Assembly (NCBI GenBank): GCA_003223675.1 | Contig: QHVW01000395.1 | Location: 1 to 8,105, forward strand | Reading direction: 5' to 3' | Source of the DNA: Acidobacteriota bacterium | GTDB lineage: Bacteria > Acidobacteriota > Thermoanaerobaculia > Multivoradales > UBA5704 | Length of the DNA: 8,105 nucleotides | Part shown: piece by piece, positions 6,104-8,105 of the stretch | How positions within the stretch are numbered: the stretch's first letter is position 1 | Layout of the letters: the number at the start of each line of letters is the position of its first letter | Position numbers and translations under genes: made by a program | The notes under the pieces: generated by a model | The model's input: only the letters and a program-made list of their open reading frames with translations | Database searches by the model: none | Told to the model about the DNA's origin: nothing

Positions 6104-6873
6104 TCCGGGATCTCCTCGGCCGGCGGCTCGGGGGCGGGGAGGAGCTCTTCCGGGACCTGCGTCGCGGCCTCGGCCGCCAGGGGATCGAGGGTCGGAGGAT
6201 CGGTGCCGACCAGCTCCTGGTCGCTGGCCAGCCGGCCGTGATCGAGCGTGAGCACCCGGCCGCCCACCCGCTGGATGGTGTCGCGGTCGTGGGTGGCGAG
6301 GATCACCGTGGTCCCCCGCAGGTTGACCTCCAGGAAGAGGCGCAGGATCTCCCGCGAGAGGTCCGGGTCGAGGTTGCCGGTCGGCTCGTCGGCGATCAGG
6401 ATGTCCGGATCGTTGATCAGCGCCCGCGCGATGGCCACCCGCTGCTGCTCGCCGCCGGAGAGCTCGGGCGGGAAGGCGTTCAGGCGGTGGGCCAGCCCCA
6501 CCCGTCGCAGCGCCTGATAGGCCAGCTTCTTCTGCTCCTGGAGGTCGACCCCCAGCACCTGCGGCAGATAGGTGACGTTCTCGAAGATCGTCTTGCGGGC
6601 GATCAGCCGGAAGTCCTGGAAGACCACGCCGATCGTCCGCCGCAGGTAGGGGATCTTGCTGCGCGGGATCGCCGAGACGTTGCGGCCGTTGACCAGGATC
6701 TGCCCCGAGGTCGGCACCTCCTCGCGGAAGATCATCCGCAGCAGCGTGGTCTTGCCGGCGCCGCTGGCGCCGGTGAGGAAGACGAGCTCGCCCCGCGGGA
6801 TGTCGAACGTCACCTCGTCGAGGGCCGTCTGGCCCCCGGGGTAGCTCTTGCTGACGTGGAAGAACTGGATCAA
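6100..6873 (-). CDS. ftsE: Cell division ATP-binding protein FtsE
   Basis: This is the cytoplasmic ATPase of the FtsEX complex. All ABC motifs are present: Walker A GASGAGKTT (35-43), Q-loop Gln86, signature LSGGE (138-142), Walker B ILIADE with catalytic Glu163, and switch His195. The N-terminus MIQFFHVSKSYPGG lines up with the start of known FtsE proteins, which supports the TTG at 6873-6871 as start; the Shine-Dalgarno is weak (CAGGCG, 6881-6886). At 257 residues it is about 30 longer than the usual 220-230. The excess is a C-terminal tail (about 222-257) rich in Pro, Glu and Ala, with no basic residues and probably unstructured. It starts 18 bp after the gatB stop and overlaps ftsX by 4 bp, so FtsE and FtsX should be produced together. 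Confidence 0.97.
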   Translation of the reverse strand: MIQFFHVSKSYPGGQTALDEVTFDIPRGELVFLTGASGAGKTTLLRMIFREEVPTSGQILVNGRNVSAIPRSKIPYLRRTIGVVFQDFRLIARKTIFENVTYLPQVLGVDLQEQKKLAYQALRRVGLAHRLNAFPPELSGGEQQRVAIARALINDPDILIADEPTGNLDPDLSREILRLFLEVNLRGTTVILATHDRDTIQRVGGRVLTLDHGRLASDQELVGTDPPTLDPLAAEAATQVPEELLPAPEPPAEEIPE

Positions 6874-6891
6874 GGCGGAACGCCTGCGCGG

Positions 6892-8105
6892 CTACTCCCG
6901 GACCGGCTCCTGCTCCAGGGCCTGCCGCATGAGCTGCTGCACGGTCTTCGGCTCGGCTCGGCCGCCCGAGCGCTTCATCACCTGGCCGACCAGGAAGCCC
7001 ATCACCTGTGCCTTGCCGGCCCGGTACTGCGCCACCTGCGTGGAGCTCTGCTCCAGGACCTCCTCGATCCAGCGCTCGATCTGCGAGGTGTCCGAGACCT
7101 GCGCCAGCCCTAAACGCTCGACCGCCGCCGCCGGGTCCTCGCCCGCCTCGCCGGCAGACGCCACCGCCGCGAAGACCTCCTTGGCGGCGCTGTTCGAGAT
7201 CTTCCCCGCGTCCACCATGCCCACCAGGACGGCGAGCCGGCCGGGCGCGATCGTCCCGCCCAGCTCCACCTTGCGCTCCTTGACGTCGCGCAGCACCTCC
7301 CCCTGTACCCAGTTGGCGATCCCCTTGGGATTGCCGGGGAGCGCCGCCACGGCCGCCTCGTAATAATCGGCCAGCTCGCGCGAGCCGGTGAGCACCTGGG
7401 CGTCCGCCGCCGGCAGGCCGTACTGGGAGACGAGGCGCGCCCGCCGCTGCCAGGGGAGCTCCGGCAGGCCGGTGCGGATCTCGGCGATCCGCTCCGGCGC
7501 CACCACCAGCGGCGGCAGGTCCGGCTCGGGGAAGTAGCGGTAGTCGTGCGCCTCCTCCTTGCTGCGCATCAGCTTCGTGGCGCCGGTGTCGGCGTTGAAG
7601 CTCCGCGTCTCCTGCATCACCCGGCCGCCGGATTCGAGGAGCGCGGTCTGGCGCTCGATCTCGTGCTCGATCGCCCGCGCCACGTTGCGGAAGGAGTTGA
7701 CGTTCTTGACCTCGGTCTTGGTGCCCAGCTTGGTCTCGCCGCGCCGGCGCACGGAGACGTTGGCGTCGCAGCGCAGGCTCCCCTCCTCCATGTTGCCGTC
7801 GCTCGTCTCCGTGTAGAGGAGGAGCTGGTGGAGGGTCTGCAGATAGTCCTGCGCCTCGGCGGCGCTCGCCATGTCGGGCCGGGAGACGATCTCGACCAGC
7901 GGCACGCCGCAGCGGTTGAAGTCCACCAGGCTCTGCCCCGGCAGCGCACCGCCCCCCGGTGCCTCGTGGAGGAGCTTGCCGGCGTCCTCCTCCAGGTGCA
8001 GGCGCTCGACGCGCACCCCCTTCTCGTGCTGGGAGAGGGGCAGCACGCCGTCCTCGGCCAGCGGACGGTCGTACTGGCTGATCTGATACCCCTTGGGGAG
8101 GTCCG
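6892..8105 (-). CDS. gatB: Asp-tRNA(Asn)/Glu-tRNA(Gln) amidotransferase subunit B, 5' end cut by window edge
   Basis: GatB is the tRNA-binding and kinase subunit of GatCAB. It phosphorylates Glu-tRNA(Gln) or Asp-tRNA(Asn), and ammonia from GatA then converts it to the amide, in the cytoplasm. The frame is open to the right edge, giving the last 403 residues; about 80-90 N-terminal residues of a usual 475-490 are outside. A GTG at 8046 is an internal codon, because the upstream residues DLPKGYQISQYDRPLAEDG are typical GatB. Signature blocks in order (numbered from the edge): HLEEDAGK (36-43), LVDFNRCGVPLVEIVSRPD (about 59-77), SDGNMEEGSLRCDANVSV (about 101-118) and HDYRYFPEPDLPPL (about 185-198). 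The C-terminal YqeY-like tail domain has KISNSAAKEVF and GFLVGQVMKRSGG. Its presence implies that the organism makes Gln-tRNA or Asn-tRNA by the indirect route. It is the first gene visible of the leftward operon. Confidence 0.97.
   Translation of the reverse strand, partial: DLPKGYQISQYDRPLAEDGVLPLSQHEKGVRVERLHLEEDAGKLLHEAPGGGALPGQSLVDFNRCGVPLVEIVSRPDMASAAEAQDYLQTLHQLLLYTETSDGNMEEGSLRCDANVSVRRRGETKLGTKTEVKNVNSFRNVARAIEHEIERQTALLESGGRVMQETRSFNADTGATKLMRSKEEAHDYRYFPEPDLPPLVVAPERIAEIRTGLPELPWQRRARLVSQYGLPAADAQVLTGSRELADYYEAAVAALPGNPKGIANWVQGEVLRDVKERKVELGGTIAPGRLAVLVGMVDAGKISNSAAKEVFAAVASAGEAGEDPAAAVERLGLAQVSDTSQIERWIEEVLEQSSTQVAQYRAGKAQVMGFLVGQVMKRSGGRAEPKTVQQLMRQALEQEPVRE

Noticed and set aside
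8046..8105. Starting gatB at the GTG at 8046
   Set aside because: The frame stays open to the edge and the 19 residues before this GTG match the GatB family, so the codon is internal.

Overview
This window is a stretch of very GC-rich bacterial chromosome. It holds seven protein-coding genes plus the start of an eighth-type cargo, a secreted protein cut off at the left edge. All genes look intact apart from the two cut by the window ends. The codon third positions are strongly G/C, so long open frames appear antisense to almost every gene; these are shadows. The gene set (an indirect tRNA amidotransferase subunit, FtsE/FtsX, a KaiC-type ATPase with a soluble hybrid kinase, secreted proteins with Sec signals) indicates a free-living Gram-negative-type bacterium of a high-GC lineage. 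An Acidobacteriota or Myxococcota-like source is my guess, but nothing in the window proves a phylum. I see no RNA gene, insertion sequence, CRISPR array or phage gene.

Left part (1-1700): two secreted proteins are transcribed divergently from a gap of about 190 bp (636-827). Leftward is the N-terminal part of a beta-rich extracellular protein. Rightward is a compact bacterial lysyl oxidase that keeps the copper histidines and both residues that form the quinone cofactor. A perfect 10-bp stem hairpin closes the lysyl oxidase gene.

Middle part (1700-4908): a two-gene signalling operon runs rightward. The first gene encodes a double-domain KaiC-family ATPase. The second, overlapping it by 8 bp and starting with TTG, encodes a soluble hybrid histidine kinase (degenerate receiver, HisKA, HATPase, true receiver). 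A sigma-54-like element and a small GC hairpin lie just before the ATPase gene. No kaiA or kaiB is present in the window. The pair is a plausible ATPase-driven signalling switch or timer whose output would pass through phosphotransfer.

Right part (4914-8105, leftward): an operon gatB - ftsE - ftsX - small membrane protein. The last three genes are joined by 4-bp stop/start overlaps, and ftsE begins 18 bp after gatB. This couples a translation-fidelity enzyme with the FtsEX division/peptidoglycan-remodelling ABC complex. A 98-residue VanZ-like membrane protein sits where a cell-wall hydrolase or its activator is often found. The rightward kinase operon and this operon meet tail to tail with 5 bp between their stop codons.
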